13,661 bases of DNA from Acidobacteriota bacterium. Lineage in GTDB: Bacteria; Acidobacteriota; Terriglobia; Terriglobales; Acidobacteriaceae. The stretch lies in the NCBI GenBank assembly GCA_021798235.1, contig JAJZMO010000187.1:10098-23758 (forward strand), given 5' to 3'. Both the position numbers and the translations under genes were made by a program. How positions within the stretch are numbered: the first letter of the stretch is position 1; every line of letters starts with the position of its first letter. Below, piece by piece: positions 13,563-13,661 of the stretch. The notes beneath the pieces were generated by a model that was given only the letters and a program-made list of their open reading frames with translations, had not been told where the DNA came from and ran no database searches.

Positions 13563-13661
13563 CGCCGATTTCTCACACGATGTTCGGGGTGCAGTCGCCC
13601 CTCCCTACGTGCAAAGAGACTACTCCTTTGGCAAGGCATTGCAGAGCGCGAGAGCCAGCAG

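Noticed and set aside
13579..13661. Open frame starting at ATG 13579 and running off the right edge
   Set aside because: Only 27 codons are visible, with no ribosome site and no recognisable motif. This is too little to call a gene.

Overview
The window looks like part of a chromosome from a moderately GC-rich Gram-negative bacterium. My best guess is the Acidobacteriota (Terriglobia-like). This rests on the overall feel of the proteins: the FtsQ/FtsA/FtsZ sequences, an ALG5-like glycosyltransferase, and palindromic intergenic elements. No database search was possible, so the taxonomy is an inference. The gene content is mostly housekeeping. I see no phage, transposon, CRISPR array, tRNA or rRNA, and no convincing new multi-gene system.

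Layout. (1) Positions 2-2586, + strand: an outer-membrane efflux channel (TolC family, cut by the left edge) overlaps an EmrA/HlyD-type membrane fusion protein. A strong intrinsic terminator (2618-2646) follows. The inner-membrane pump that should complete this tripartite system is not in the window. (2) Positions 2786-6411, + strand: the division block ftsQ-ftsA-ftsZ, with a 1-nt overlap and then a 24-nt gap. It has its own AT-rich upstream region and starts right after the efflux terminator, so the usual murG/murC neighbours are not immediately upstream. (3) Positions 6599-7891, + strand: a secreted, stand-alone penicillin-binding transpeptidase with a His/Arg/Tyr-rich spacer after its signal peptide. 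(4) Positions 7892-8209: gene-free, with a perfect 24-bp palindrome between convergent genes. (5) Positions 8210-9139, - strand: the signal peptide peptidase sppA, divergent from (6) 9298-10861, + strand: a dolichyl-phosphate-glucose-synthase-like GT2 glycosyltransferase and then a RimJ/RimL-type GNAT acetyltransferase. (7) Positions 10979-12145, - strand: rlmN, convergent with the acetyltransferase across a hairpin-rich gap. (8) Positions 12276-13562, + strand: an M16 zinc peptidase, divergent from rlmN. The last 99 bases hold no feature I can call.

How the genes work together. FtsQ, FtsA and FtsZ form the core of the divisome. The transpeptidase just downstream could act in cell-wall synthesis or remodelling near division, but this is inferred only from position. 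SppA and the M16 peptidase are protein-quality or processing proteases. RlmN methylates 23S rRNA and tRNA. The efflux pair exports small molecules across both membranes. The points most worth a second look are the separation of ftsQAZ from the murein genes, the FtsA deviations, the His/Arg-rich transpeptidase, a linker insertion in RlmN, two apparently leaderless promoters, and the palindromic intergenic elements.
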